From contig JAFQZU010000001.1 in the NCBI GenBank assembly GCA_017405805.1, positions 1 through 64,000 of the forward strand: a DNA stretch of 64,000 nucleotides, in the 5' to 3' direction. The first letter of the stretch is position 1. The number at the start of each line of letters is the position of its first letter. This document shows positions 44,240 to 57,300 of this stretch, in pieces. The notes beneath the pieces are model-generated. The model was not told the DNA's origin. It ran no database searches and worked only from the letters and a program-made list of their open reading frames with translations. The translations under genes were made by a program, and so were the position numbers. This stretch comes from Lachnospiraceae bacterium. GTDB taxonomy: Bacteria > Bacillota > Clostridia > Lachnospirales > Lachnospiraceae.

Positions 44240-44590
44240 TTACGGCATATCCGCTAATTTATAAGATATGACCGGCTTTGCGCCGATCGCGGCGTTCTCG
44301 TAGTAGGTGACCGCCGCGGTCTCAGGCTGGAGATCCGAGCCTGGAAAGGCCAGGACCACGTCAAAACTGCCGGCCCCGCTCTCCCCTTTTTCCTCGAGCT
44401 GATTGCTCTCCGCATAATACTCTTTCAGGACGGAGCGGCTCTTTGTGATCAGCTGCGCGCTGCTGGTGATCATGCTCGCCAGCATCATAAGGCCGATACT
44501 GGAGATCAAAAGGGCGACCAGCGTCTCCGCGATGGTCTCTCCCGCGCGGCTGCGCAGTCTTTCGATATAGTTTTTCCGACTGGTGCGCAT
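44240..44590 (-). CDS. type IV prepilin-like protein, minor pilin
   Basis: 116 residues; the N-terminus RSRAGETIAETLVALLISSI fits a prepilin signal with Gly at -1 and Glu at +5, then a hydrophobic helix. The short head (about 75 residues) has no known fold by eye. The ATG overlaps the stop of the preceding gene by one base (TGATG), so translation is coupled. Probably PilV/PilW-like. Confidence 0.75.
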   Translation of the reverse strand: MRTSRKNYIERLRSRAGETIAETLVALLISSIGLMMLASMITSSAQLITKSRSVLKEYYAESNQLEEKGESGAGSFDVVLAFPGSDLQPETAAVTYYENAAIGAKPVISYKLADMP

Positions 44591-45348
44591 CAGGTCCCTC
44601 CTGTCACGGTCTGCATGTTCTGAAATCTCCAAGTGACGACGGTGGTCGTCGTCACGGTCCTGACGGTCGTGATCTGGTAATCGGCGCCTCCGATCGCAGT
44701 CTCCTGTGCCGTTCCTTCCTCCGTCCTGTCGTCCTCGACGGTCCTCCCGTCCGCCGTGAAGGTCAGACGCATCGAGTAGACTCCTTTTTCCGGATTGGTC
44801 TCGTCATCGGACCTGCTCTGTATCGTAACTGACATGGTCCCGTCCTCGTCCAGCGAGGTCACGCCCCTGACGGTCACGCCCGAAAACCGGTCGGAACCGC
44901 TCTTTTCCTGCAGGGTAAAGTCTCTCTCCACAGGGTATTCCGGCGCCGGATCGGCCACATACAGCCTGTAGGCGGCGTCCCGGAGGAGCGAATCCGGTCT
45001 GTAGCCGCTCGTCACTTCCGTCCCGTCAATATAATAATGCGTCTGTGTGCTGCTTGATCCGCCGCCCGCCGCGCCGCCGTCATAGGTATAGGGCGTGACC
45101 GTCTCGGTGATCTCCTCCTTTACGACCGTCACTTCCTTCCGGTCAAAGCGGTCTTTCATATATTCCGCGGCAGAAGTCACACTGTAATAGCGCTGATCCG
45201 TCTCGGCGAGCCCGCTGAGGCGCCCCGAGGCGGATGTGGCCGCCACCAGGACCACAGAGCCCACCACCGCGCAGACCAGAAAGAGAAGGAGCGCATAAGT
45301 GATCGACGCGCCAGTCTCGGAGCGCAGTTTTGTTCTGACATTTTTCAT
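44590..45348 (-). CDS. pilin-like protein without Glu5 (PilX/GspK-like)
   Basis: 252 residues; starts with a basic segment and ETGASITYALLLFLVCAVVG, so Gly at -1 is present but +5 is Tyr, not Glu. Absence of Glu5 is a hallmark of GspK/PilX-type tip minor pilins. The head is beta-rich and repetitive (SVTIQSRSDDETNPEKG, TVRTVTTTTVVTWRFQ). It is 19 nt downstream of the giant adhesin gene. A cap protein that links the adhesin to the pilus tip is a reasonable inference. Confidence 0.7.
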   Translation of the reverse strand: MKNVRTKLRSETGASITYALLLFLVCAVVGSVVLVAATSASGRLSGLAETDQRYYSVTSAAEYMKDRFDRKEVTVVKEEITETVTPYTYDGGAAGGGSSSTQTHYYIDGTEVTSGYRPDSLLRDAAYRLYVADPAPEYPVERDFTLQEKSGSDRFSGVTVRGVTSLDEDGTMSVTIQSRSDDETNPEKGVYSMRLTFTADGRTVEDDRTEEGTAQETAIGGADYQITTVRTVTTTTVVTWRFQNMQTVTGGT

Positions 45349-45367
45349 GCGTTATTCTCCCTGTGCG

Positions 45368-48300
45368 TCACTCCGGCAGCACCGGACGGCTGCCGCGGTC
45401 GGAGACGATCGCGGTGCCGTTCTCATCGACGCGGACGGTAAACCACCATCCGTCTTCACCGTTCGCCGCATAACCGTCCGGCACGGTGATCTCATGAATA
45501 AAGTAATATCCGTAAGGCAGCATGCCGACCCGGAAGATACCGGCGGGGCCGGACGTGAAGCTGTCCTGCGTGCCGTCCTTTACCAGGGTCATATCTGCGC
45601 GGTGGATCTGGAAGACCGCTCCCTCCAGAGAGACATATTCCCGCCCGACCTTGCGCAGGATCGCCTTGCGCTGCGCCGCCGCCTCGTTCAGGACGCCGTA
45701 GGCCGCGATATCGGGGACCGTGACGGCTCTGTCCGATGTGCTGTCGATCATGAACAGCGCATAGTCGCGAATGCCGTACTTGTCGTAATATCGCTGCGTC
45801 TGCGCGGCGATATCCTGCTCCGTGATGTCCTCGAGGATCCCCTCCCCGTATTGTCCGAGCGCCGCGCTGCCGACCGGCACGATGTAGATATTGTCATTGA
45901 CGTACCGCATGGCCTGTCCGTCCGGATCCAGCACCGGCGTGACGGTCTCCTTCATGAAATAGGTGCCGGCAGGGATCTTTTCGAAGCGTACCGTGCCCTT
46001 CGGCAGGGGTTCGCCGGTCCTGTCCGTATACCGGGAAGTGCCGTCCGCGGACGTCGCCGTGACCGGCTCTCCCGCGTACAGGAGCGGCTGGCTGCAGGCA
46101 GGATCGATATACAGGCCGAAGGTCGCGCCGGGGAGCGGTTCCCCGTAGCCGTCGGTCTTTGTAAACAGCACGTCAAAGCCGCCCGTCCAGTACACGAAGT
46201 TCTCGTCGTCTCCCCTGCTGCCCGTCAGGTAAGTGTCGCCGCCGCACAGGGTCAGCCGGTCTGTCTGCGCGTCGCGGAAAGCCCGCAGGGACGCGTCGCC
46301 GACCGGCTCGCCGCCGAGCACGGCAAAGGGCATCATCGTCACATAATGTTTTTCGCTCGCCGCCCAGACCCAGATGGATCCCTCCGGGCAGGTGAGATCA
46401 CCGGTCAGCACGAGACAGGCCGGATCCGTCTCATCCTCGGCAAGATAGATGTCCTGCCTTGCGATCGTATACGTCTTTCCGCCGTTCGTCTGCGCGATCA
46501 GTTCCCCGTTCCGGAAATTGCCGCTCCGCGTGTCGATATTTCCGTAGGCGTCCGTGCCTTTTCCGCCAAAATCGGGATTCCCGGACAGTCTGAGCACGCT
46601 TCCCGCCGTCAGGAAGATGCCCGCGCCCTCCCCGTCACAGCGGTTGTTCTTCACACTGCCGCCGGTCATCGTGAGCGTGCCCACATTGTACACGGCGCCG
46701 CCGCGGCTGAGCGTGTGCGAATTCTGCAGCACGGCGCCGCTCTCGATCGTCAGCCTGCCGCTCTGGGGCACATTCATGATCCCGCCGTAGGAATTGCAGG
46801 TGTAGGTGTCCCCGGCGCCGTCCAGCGTGATGCGGTTCACCGTCATATCTCCCTGCGCCGTAAACATCGTCCCGCCGTCAAAGGCACGCCGGATCACGGC
46901 GGTGCTGCCCGCGGGTCCCTGGTAGGGGAACTGCTCAGCATCCTCGGAGGCGGTCGTCAAAACGGCCTTGTACGCCTCCTTCAGCGTCAGCGCCTGCGGC
47001 AGCGAATAATCGGGCACCAGCATCTCGATGCGGCAGCCTTTCCGGACGTCATAGGTGGGCGCATACAGGCTCTCGCCCGCATACAGAGTGCCGTCCAGCG
47101 CGGCAAAGGCATCCGCCAGTTCCGTGTAGACAGCCGGCGCGTTGTGCTGCGCGTCATACCGGTAATAGAGCAGGCTTCCGCCCGGATCCAGTATCTTGCA
47201 GATCGGGCGCACATTGACATAGTCTGCCTTCGAGACATACCAGTCCGTCTCCGGGACGTCCGGCCGCGCGTTTTCGCCGACCTTTCCCGTGCGCACGAGC
47301 GCAGGGAGCACGGCGTAGCGGTCCTGCTGCGCGCCGGTCAGTATCTCCGTCACTTCATAGTCGAGACCGGCGGGAAGATTCTCCGCCAGAATGCTCTCGC
47401 CGCTCCGAAGGGTGAACTCGGCGTACGAATCTCTTCCGGACGGCGTAAAATTCATCTCACCGTATTCCCCGTCTATATCCGATGCCAGAACCGTTCCGTC
47501 GTTTGATTTTCCGCTGAGCTTGACGCGGAAGCGGAACGTATCCTCCGCGGCCGCAGGAACATGGCTGCTCGCCCGCACCTCTTTCGACACCTCGATCGAG
47601 AAGATCTTGACCCAGTAGATGGTATTGGGCTGCGGGTTTTCGATCAGGACGCCCTTGAGTCCGTTCCGGTCGTTGACAAAGCCGTAGAGCGTCGTCGTAT
47701 CCGATCCGGCCGTAAAGGTGCCAAAATCCTTAGTCTCTACGCCGCGTTTTTCGTACAGGCCGTCGTGGTCTGGCACGTAAACGCCGATCCGGGCGCCGTT
47801 ATACAGGCCCTGCGACTGGATGATCGCTTTCGTATCATAGTTCAGGTGTACGTTGCAGGCATCGTTTCCGAGCTTATTCCCCGACACGGTGGGCTTGCCG
47901 GAGAAGAAGAGTCTGGCCCCGCTTCCTCCGGGCGCGATGCCGCCGCCGACGGAAGTGGCTGTGTTTCCGGTGATAAAGCCGCCGGACATGTTCATCGTCC
48001 GGTTGTTCGCAACATATGCGCCGCCGCCCGAGACCGCCGTGCACTGGGCGATGCTGCCGCCCGCCATATTAAAGATGCCGTTGTTCAGATATACGGCGCC
48101 GCCGTTTGCCGTCGCGCGGCACTGCAGAATACTGCCCTCGATCAGATTGAGCGCCCTTCCGCTGTTTATGTACACCGCGCCGCCGTTCGCCGCCTGACAG
48201 TTCCGGATCGTGCCGCCCTCGATCCGGAAGCTGCCCTTGTCGACACGGACCGCGCCGCCGCCGCCCGTCGCCGTGCAGTTCTGGAGAACGGCGTTCTCAC

Positions 48301-51300
48301 CGAGCGTGACGACCACGTCGTCGTTGTAGCAATCCTTCATCACGATGGCATTTCCGTCCCCGGTCATGGTGCGTCCGAGCTGCGAGCCGCCGTCCAGCGT
48401 AATATTGCGGAGTATTCCGTTCACGCGCATGGTCAGCATGTTGCTGTTCTGCGGGAAGGAGGCGCCGCGCAGGATCGTGCAGCGGCTGCCCGCCCTGCCC
48501 CGGTAAGGATATCCGTCCGTATCGCCGCTGCCGGCGGTCGTCAGAATGATCGTCCTGTCCAGCCTGACAGTGCTGACATAGGTGCTCAGTTCATACGTCT
48601 CCACCAGCATCCTGACGCCGTATACCTTCCCCGAATACCGTGTTCCGTCCTGATAGTACAGCTCCGGATTGTTTCCGCGCAGCAGGCTGAAGGCGCTGGT
48701 CCTGTCCCCGTTGCTGCCGCTGCGGCTGTCCAGCATGTCAAAGATGGCCGGATCTGTCCCGTCCGTCCTGAAGTAGAGAAGATTTCCGTCTCCGTCTGTG
48801 ATCTTGCAGACCGGAGGGCCTCCCCAGATGATCTTTTTGCCGGCCGGGTCCGTGCGCTGGATTATTCCGTAAAGCGTGTCATCGTCCGAACGGAAGACCG
48901 GATCTGTCTCCGAGACGCCGCCGGGGTAGGCGATCGCCGCGCTTCCGAACTGTGTCCCCTGATTTGCCGCGTTCACGACCCGGATCTCCCCCGTGAGATC
49001 ACAGAGCACGGAGACACTGGCAGCGTTGTTCACGCCGTTCCCTTCCCAGAGGCGCAGATTGGAGGGCGTACCGCTCGCCGTTAAGTTTTCTTTTACGGCG
49101 GAGGAATCCGTCCCTCCCGCGGTTCCGACGATCAGCGTCCCGTTGTTCGATATATATGCACCGGCTGCGTTCCCCGCCGTGCTGGAAGTCAGGCGGTTCC
49201 CCGTGATCTCCGAATCGATCATGGCGAGATTGATCCTCGTGTAGACGCCGCCGCCCAGGTTTCCGGCACTGTTGCCCGTCACGCTGCTGTTTTCCAGCGT
49301 GAGCGCTGTGCCCGTGTTGTTCTTGTTCTGCGCGATGCCGCCGCCGCTGCCCGAAGCCGAGCAGTTTCTGACATCCGATCCCGTCACGTTCACTGTGCAG
49401 GCATTCGTATACAGTCCGCCGCCCGCATCGTTCGAAGAACTGCAGCTGTCGATCGTTACGTTTTCGAGAGAGCACGACGTGGCAGCCGCATTGCGGTCAT
49501 AGCAGATGCCGCCGCCCCCTCCGACCGCCGTGCAGTTCCGGATCACTGTATGGACCGTGTCTCCGTCTTCCGTATAATCGGCCGTCTTCATCGTCAGTGC
49601 CCTGCAGTAGATGCCGCCCCCCGTCGTAGAGGAGGAGCAGTTCTCGATCGTACATCCGAGAATCGCCGCATCCTCCGCATAGCGGTTCGTGATACTGACG
49701 GCGCCGCCGGTTTCCGCCGCGGTCAGGTTGGAGAAGGTACTGTTCGCGATCTCCGTGTGGAGCGCCATGCTGCGGACGCCGCCGCCGTTGGTCAGGGAGG
49801 AGCAGTCCTCAAAGGAGCAGCCGCGTACGATCAGCGTCGTATCTTCGGTGCTGCCGGCCGTGGCGCTGCTGTCGGTGGACTGGATATAGACGTTGATCCC
49901 GCCGCCGTTTCGCTGCGTGCCCCGGCAGTTTCGGAAGGTGCAGTCCGTGATGGCCGCGTAGTAGGCGTCGATCTCCAGGCCGCCCGCCGCCCGCGCAGAG
50001 CAGTTCGTAAAACTGCAGCCGGTGATCTCCGCGCCGGATCCCCGCCGGTACGCGTCCATGTAATCCACATCGATCCTGTGGAACAGTGCGCCGCCCTGGT
50101 CATAGGCAGAACAGGATTCGAAGGTGGAATCGCTGATGGACAGCGCATAGGCATTCGTCCAGATCGCGCCGCCGCCCTGCCGGTTGGCCGTGGAGACGGA
50201 ATGACAGTTTTCAAAGGACACATTGTCCGCGCTCAGGCGGCTGAACGCCGCGTAATCGTACTCCGTCAGCCTGGAAAATTCCACGAAAATGGCGCCGCCG
50301 TTGCCGGAGATAAAATTCCGGAACGCCGCGTTTTCTATGGTGACCGCGATGTTTCTTGTCTTGACGGCGCCGCCGTCGCTGTTCCCGCGGATGCTCTTGC
50401 CGTCCATATCGAGATTTCGGATCGTAAACGCCGTTTCTCCGGGCTCGTAGCTCCCGCTGAAGAAGGAGTTCCTGTTCTCCGAATCGCGGCTGATCACCGC
50501 CCGCCTGTCCTCGTCCGTGCCCGGATACCGGTAATTCCCGGTGACCGCGGTCGTCAGCGTGATGTCATAGTTTTCCGGTATGACGACGCTGTCCTGTTCC
50601 GGGATCAGATAATCCGTGAGCATCTCGATCGTGACCGTCGTCAGGCTGTGGTCCTGCGCATACTGCACCGCCTCGCTGATGGAGGAAAAACGCACTTCCT
50701 CCCCGCCGTCCGCGATCTTGCAGATATATTTGTCGTCCCCGAAGATGATCTCGTAATTCGTGCCCGGCGTCCGGATGGTCTGGTCTGTCAGCGTAAAGCC
50801 CTCCCGGACCTCCTGCGCGGGGATCGTCTCCTCCTGCTTGCCGGTGCGCCTGAGCCGCACGTCGTGCCCCTGCGCCGTGTCAAAACGGCCTCCCAGCACA
50901 TATGTCTGTTCGCATCCGCCCGGGATCAGGAGCCGGATGGACTCGCCGACGGCGAGAGAGAGATCCCCTGACTCCACGGGCAGGAGCGCCTCCTGAAGGG
51001 TATCATTTTTTGCGAAAACAAGGCCGTACCCCGCCTCTGTGTCACTGTTGACGACACTGTGGCCGCCGACCGTCAGAGAGGACACGTCGAGCGGAAGGTC
51101 TGTGTTGTTTTCGATGGTTATGAAAGCGGGCTCCGCATAGTACAGGATGACCTTGTCCGCCTGCACGCTGCTTCCGTCGCGCTTGACGAACACCCAGCTT
51201 CCCTCGCTGCTGTCCCACCGCATATTCGTGATATAGTCCCCATAGGACGCCGCACCGTCCGCGAACGCCGCCGCATAGGCCGCCGTCGCCGTGAGCCGGC

Positions 51301-54300
51301 CGCTGTAGTTTTCGTACAGGGCGTCCGCCAGCTTCGACATCGCACCGGCGCTGAAAGCCGGGTAATAGGCATCGTTTCTGTAGATCAGCGTGCCGGCCTG
51401 CACCGGCGGAAAACCTCCCGCAAAGGAGGGCAGGGAGCGCACTTCCACTTTGAGCGGGCTTCCCCACACGATCCTTCTGGCGTCGGTATCCGCCCGCGCC
51501 TCGAGGGTGGGAATACGGTCGTTCGTAAAGGCGCTCAGATTGTCTGCGGCGGTATAGATGCCGAATCTCGCGCCGGCCTGGCCCCGGTTCTTAAACAGCT
51601 CCTCCTCGAAGCCGCCGGGCACATAGATGCCGATGCGCGCACTGCTGCCCAGGTCCTGGGCGTTGATCACCGCGTCCGTATCGAGGCTCAGGCAGACATT
51701 GCTCTCCTGCGAGCCCATGGTATTTCCGGTGATGGAAATATTTCCGGAAAAATAGAGTTTTGCCGCGCTGTTTCCCACGCCGACGGCACCGCCCGCGGAG
51801 GCGGTGTTTTCCGTGACCTCGCCGCCCGAAAAGCGCCCTGTCCCGTTCTGGATATAGACCGCGGCGCCGTCCGCCGCCGCATTCTGGCTCATCGTCCCGT
51901 CTGAGACCGCGATCGTTCCGCTCTGCGTAAAGAGCGCGCCGCCGTTTCCGCCGGATGCCCTGTTGCCGGTGAAAGTCCCGCCGGAGACCGTCACGATTCC
52001 GGCCCTGTTCAGGATCGCGCCGCCGTCGCCTACCTCCGCCGCATTGCCGGAGAACGCCGCGTCGCCGCTGACCGTGATCGTGCCGTTCTCAGCACAGACC
52101 GCGCCCCCGCTGCCCGCCGTATTGCCCGTGACAGAGGCGCTCTGCTCCACATTCAGAACAGCGCTCCCGATGGCGATGGCGCCGCCTGCGCCCGCGGGCG
52201 ACGCATTGCTGGAGATCCCCGCCGTGCCGGACAGCGTGATCGTGCCGCTGGCGGCATAGATCGCGCCGCCGTCTCCCGAAGACGCTCTGTTGCCGGAGAT
52301 CCTGGCGTTGCCCAGGACCCGGATCTCGCCGCTGCCGGTATAGTAGACCGCGCCGCCGTTCGCAGCCTGGTTGCCGCTCAGTGTCCCGCTGCTGATATAT
52401 ACGTCTCCCGCCGCCGCGCGGATCGCGCCGCCATCGCCTGTGCTGACCGCGTTGCGCAGGATGGAGCCGGTCCCCACCGTCACCGTGCCCGTGCTCTCGA
52501 TCATGGGTGCGTCCGCCGTGACGCTTTCGCCGTCCAGGATCACATTCGTGAAGGTCAGCGCCGCGTCGTTCACGAACATAGGCGCGGCAAGGAGGTCCTG
52601 GCCGCGGGTGATGACCGCTTTGCCGGAACCTTTGTATCTGTAGACGCCCTCCGTGGCTGTCGACAGCGTGATGTTATAGTTTCCCGGAATCGTCACGGAA
52701 TCGTCCGCCGGTATCCGGTAATCCGCCAGCATGGCGATCTCCGCCGTCAGATCCGGGATGTTCTCTCCCACATAGCTGACCGCGCTGCGAAGCGTATAGA
52801 AAACCTTCTCCGTCCCGCCGTCCGTGATCTTGCAGATCGGATCCGGCGTGTTGGTCAGTTTTGCCTTCTTTTCCGTGTCCAGCGTCACAGTGAACCTGGC
52901 GTTGTCCGTGACCGGCGCATCGGTCTCCTCCGTGCCCGTGATCGGGCCCGTCTTCGCTGTCAGCGTAAAGTTTTCGTTGTTCCCCTCCGTAACGGTATAT
53001 TCGCCCCTGCCGAGACCGATGATCTTGACCTTGCTGCCGCCATGCACCTGAAGGGTGATCGTGCCCGGCGCCGTGCCCGGCGCGGGCGTGGCGTCGACCC
53101 GCTCTCTGTCCGCGCCCTCCGCCTCGTAGGAGGATTTCGAGATGGCGCGCGACGACAGCGTCACGGTGAATTCCCTGCCGGTCAGGACCGGATCGTCCCC
53201 GCTCTGCTGCGTGTCCACTTCCTTGATGATCTGCAGGTCGTACCCGCGCTCCGTGTAGATCGCATAGATCGTCGCCGTCTCCGTCAGGGCCATCGGATGC
53301 CAGGTCTCCCCGTCAAAACTCCACTGCAGCGCGCTGTCCTGCACCTTCAGATACATCGTCTGCCCTTCACTCACATGACCGTCCAGGTCGCCGATCGCCG
53401 ATGCGCCCGACTCGCCTGCTCCGATCTTTGCGTAAGAGAGGTATCTCTCCGCCGTGCCGTCGTCGAGGATCGGAGGCATGCGGAAAGCGGTGCTGCCGGC
53501 GCTCTGACTGATCACAGATCCGTCCATGGAGATCTCCATGCGCTGATTCTGTGTGACGGTCACGCCGTTCATCGTGACGCCGGCCCTGTTATAAGTGATG
53601 TCGCCCGTGACCGAACTGCCGTCCGTCGACCCTCTGACCGGCGTCAGGGTGCCGTCGAGGCTCTCCTTCACGTAACAGATCTCCGGCATAGGGTAATACA
53701 TGTAATAGACCGCGTTCCCGCTGATCGCGCCGAGGGATCCCCCCTCGCCGTCCTGCAGCACGGCATCATAGACCCGCCCGTCCGGCGGGGATACCTGTGC
53801 ATAGGAGACCGACCGCGCGCCGATACCCTTTACTTCGATCCGCTCGCCGTCCGCGCCCGTTTCCGATCCCAGAAGGACCGTGCCGAAAGCAAAGGTGTTC
53901 AGGTCTCCCGCAAAAAGCGCCGCCGGATCCAACTCCTCTTCAAAGACCGCCTCTCCCCCCAGAGGGAGGGCAAAGATCGCGCTGCCGTCCGCCCGCAGGT
54001 CATCCCGGCGCACGATCCGGCCGGTCTCGGCGACCGCGACATGCACCTCCACCGGCATGGCTTTGTGCCGGTTGGTAAAGGTGACCGTCGGCGCGGCCTC
54101 CCCGGGCCCGGTCGTATAGGTCCAGACGCCCGACGCTGTGCTGCTCCCCTCGTCGGCGCCGATCTCTGTGTCAAACGTGTCCTTGCCGGTCTGGGAGACG
54201 GTCACGGTCTGCGTGTGCACGACCTCTTCGTCCCCCTCGCCCGCGGTCCAGTACCAGGCCGTCAGCGTCCGTTCGCCGCCGTCCTGCAGCGTGAAATAGA

Positions 54301-57300
54301 TGGTCTGGCTCTCTCCGGCCGTCCCGTCCGCATAATCCGTGATCACGGCCTCATAGGCAAAGGATTCACTCTCGAGGAGCGTGCGGGTGCCCACGGTCTC
54401 TTCCCCGATCGTGATCATGACGGGCCGCCGCTCAAAATACACGACGTACAGCCCTGCATCATAGCCGCAGCTGATCCACGTATCTCCCTCGGATACGGTA
54501 TACTCAAGCCCGCGCCAGGTAGCCCGGATCTCCAGTGTCGGGCGGGCCTGCGCGTCGTCCGAATCCGAGGGGGCCGTGATCAGGGACAGATCCGATTCGC
54601 TGTCCGCGCCGAGCGTGCCGACCGCGTATGCGTAATACCCGTAAGACCCGGTGTTTTCCCAGGCAAGCGGGCTGTCAAGGAGTTCCCTCACGTCGCATGT
54701 GCCCAGAAGGGCTTCGCCGGTCGTCCGGGGCGCTTCCGGCGCCGCATCCGCTTCGCTCAGGGCGCCGCTGGTGTCCATACAGACGTATTCTACGGAGAGC
54801 GCTCTCTCCTGATAGTAAACGAGACAGATCTCATCTCCTTCGCGCAGGGGAGCGTCCTCTTTTTCCCCGTCGGCATAGCGGACATATACTCTGCCCTCGT
54901 CGGGATTATAGAAGACCCCGGTGACCGCCTCTTCCTCCGACACGGTCTGCAGATCCGCCGCGCTCCCGTGCACGGCGGCAAAAGCGAAGACATAGCCCTC
55001 GGGGGGCATATTTTCCTTCATGTACGCCGCGGCGTCCTCTTCGCTCTCAAGGCTCGTTCCCCCCGTACCGGCGGGAATGAATGCCCCCTCCGCGAGCCAT
55101 GTCCCGTCCCGGTCCTCCATCGTATAAGCGGAGGTGTCCACCGCGTGCACGGGAACCTTGACCGGCCCGTCCCAATAGGCATAAAGATCCAGCGCACCCG
55201 TCACCGGCTGCGCAAAATCATACACACTGCTGTCGTCTGCCGCCTGTCCGTCCCCGATCGCCGAAGTCCTCCAGTTCCGGAACACAAGGCCTTCCTCCCC
55301 CGTATAGACCGGGGCGCTCTCCGGCTTTGCAACAGGCTGGCCGAGGTATACTGTCTCCGAGAAAGTCTTTTCATCTACCTGCACGTAAGGTTCCTGCTGC
55401 CAGGCTTCTCCCCACTGTGCTTCATCCGTGTCCTTATTGAGGTGATAGAACACTTTAACGCCCCATACCGCGTACAGCGTGACCGGCTCCTCGGTGTCGA
55501 CGCCGTACTCGCCTCCGAGCGAGAAGAAATCCGCTCCGGGATCCGCGGGATCGTACACCTGCCTGCTGCTCCACCCAAGGAGCTCTGCTCCCTCCATGGA
55601 AAAGCCTGTCCCATCGCTCAGGGAAACGTTGGTGTTGCTGACCAGGCCACCGATGGACGCAGTGGTCCCGTCGTGTTTTTTGGATACGGCGGGCGCGAGC
55701 TCGCTGACGGGCGCACCGTAGTCCACTTCCTCCCCCACCTGTCCGCCGTTGGCGTCGTAGACGATCCTGGCCGTGCCGACGCGCACGTAGACGGCATCCA
55801 GACAGACCGTTTCCCTGCCGCCGACGGACTGCGTGAACGCCGACTTCAGCAGAAAGCTCTGGCCGGGCCCGTACAGGCGGCCGCTGTCGTCGCCGCGGAT
55901 CCGCCATCCGGCAAACGCATATCCTTCCGGAGGCGTCACCGAGCGGGTGACGACCACTTCGCTGTTATCCGCGTAGCTGTCGCCGTCCAGCTCCACGTAG
56001 AGGGCCTCGTTTTTCTCGCCCTGGTCCAGCACGCCGGTGAGCGTCTTCCCGTCGACCTCGGCCACCGGTTCGTACTCGATGTAATACGTGCCCAGCTTTT
56101 TCCAGTGCAGGCGCAGCGTCGTGTCATGATCCACCCTCTGTCCGAAGACATACGGGGTCTCGGACCCGTCCTCATGCACCTCATACCAGCCCGCGTAGCG
56201 ATACGCGCCGGGCGCGTACTCGAAGGTCGTAAATTCCGACGCCTCGTCGGGATCCTGCGTGTAGCGGGCATCCCTGTCCTTGCCGCTCTCCTCAGGCACC
56301 TGCCAGTCGGGAAGCCCGTAGTAGTCCCTGTCGTGTTTTGCGTAATACCAGCTGCCCGAGCTCGATTCCACGTAGTCCCGGGTGACCTGGGTGTATTCCT
56401 GGATGGGATCGCCGTCGTAGTCCTCGAAGAACCAGCAGGCGCCCGTCCCGTTGAGAGATCCGTAATTCGGATCGATCCTGATCAGGTACCGGATGTTCTT
56501 CCAGCCCGCGTAGAAGGTCAGATTCTCGTCGGGCATGGTGTCCGGCGAGGCGGGCACCGTGCAGGCGCGGTCCGCGAACCATCCGTCAAAAGTATACCCC
56601 TGCCGGCCGGAGGCCGGATCCCCGGGGATATAGCTGCTGAGGTCCTCCCGGTAGGAGACCTGATAAGATACGTCCTGCAGGTCGGGACTCGGCGCACCCG
56701 TCTCCGAATCGAGGAAGCGGAGCGTATGCTCCATGCCGCTCTCCTGATACGGGAACGCGTCGAGATCATAATAGACATGCAGGGCTGTGCTGCCGTCGCT
56801 GCGCACGACCGCAGGATCGTCGCAACGGCTGTAGGAAAAGCCCTCGTAGGACCTGGTCCTGCAATCCTCCGGAACGGACACGGAAGAGCCGGTCGCCCCT
56901 GTCAGGACGACACTTTCCTCGTAATCATAGGTCTTCTCGGAATCGGGGAGTCCCTCCTCGTCCGTCGTGCGCTGCTTCCAGATGTGGATCCGGTACGATG
57001 CCGAAGCGTTTTCCTCCCACATGGCGTACAGCATGGAATCCTGACGCAGGAGGAGCACGCCGTCCTCGACGTAAACGCCCCCGTCGTCCCGTCCCTCGAT
57101 CAGCGCACCGGTCCCGTCCGTGATCTGCATGCCGTACCGGACGGTATCGCCGCTCAGCGTGCCCGTATACCAGCCCGCAAATGTGTAGCCGCTGCGGACG
57201 GGCACCTCGAGTGCCGCAGGCCCTTCCCCTTCAAACTGACGGGCCGGCGGGATATAATTCGCCCCGGACCCGGCGGCGCCGGTGTAGTAGCTGAGCCAGT

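Noticed and set aside
45368..45400. cell-wall sorting signal at the adhesin C-terminus
   Set aside because: The protein ends RPVLPE with no LPXTG, no hydrophobic helix and no basic tail.
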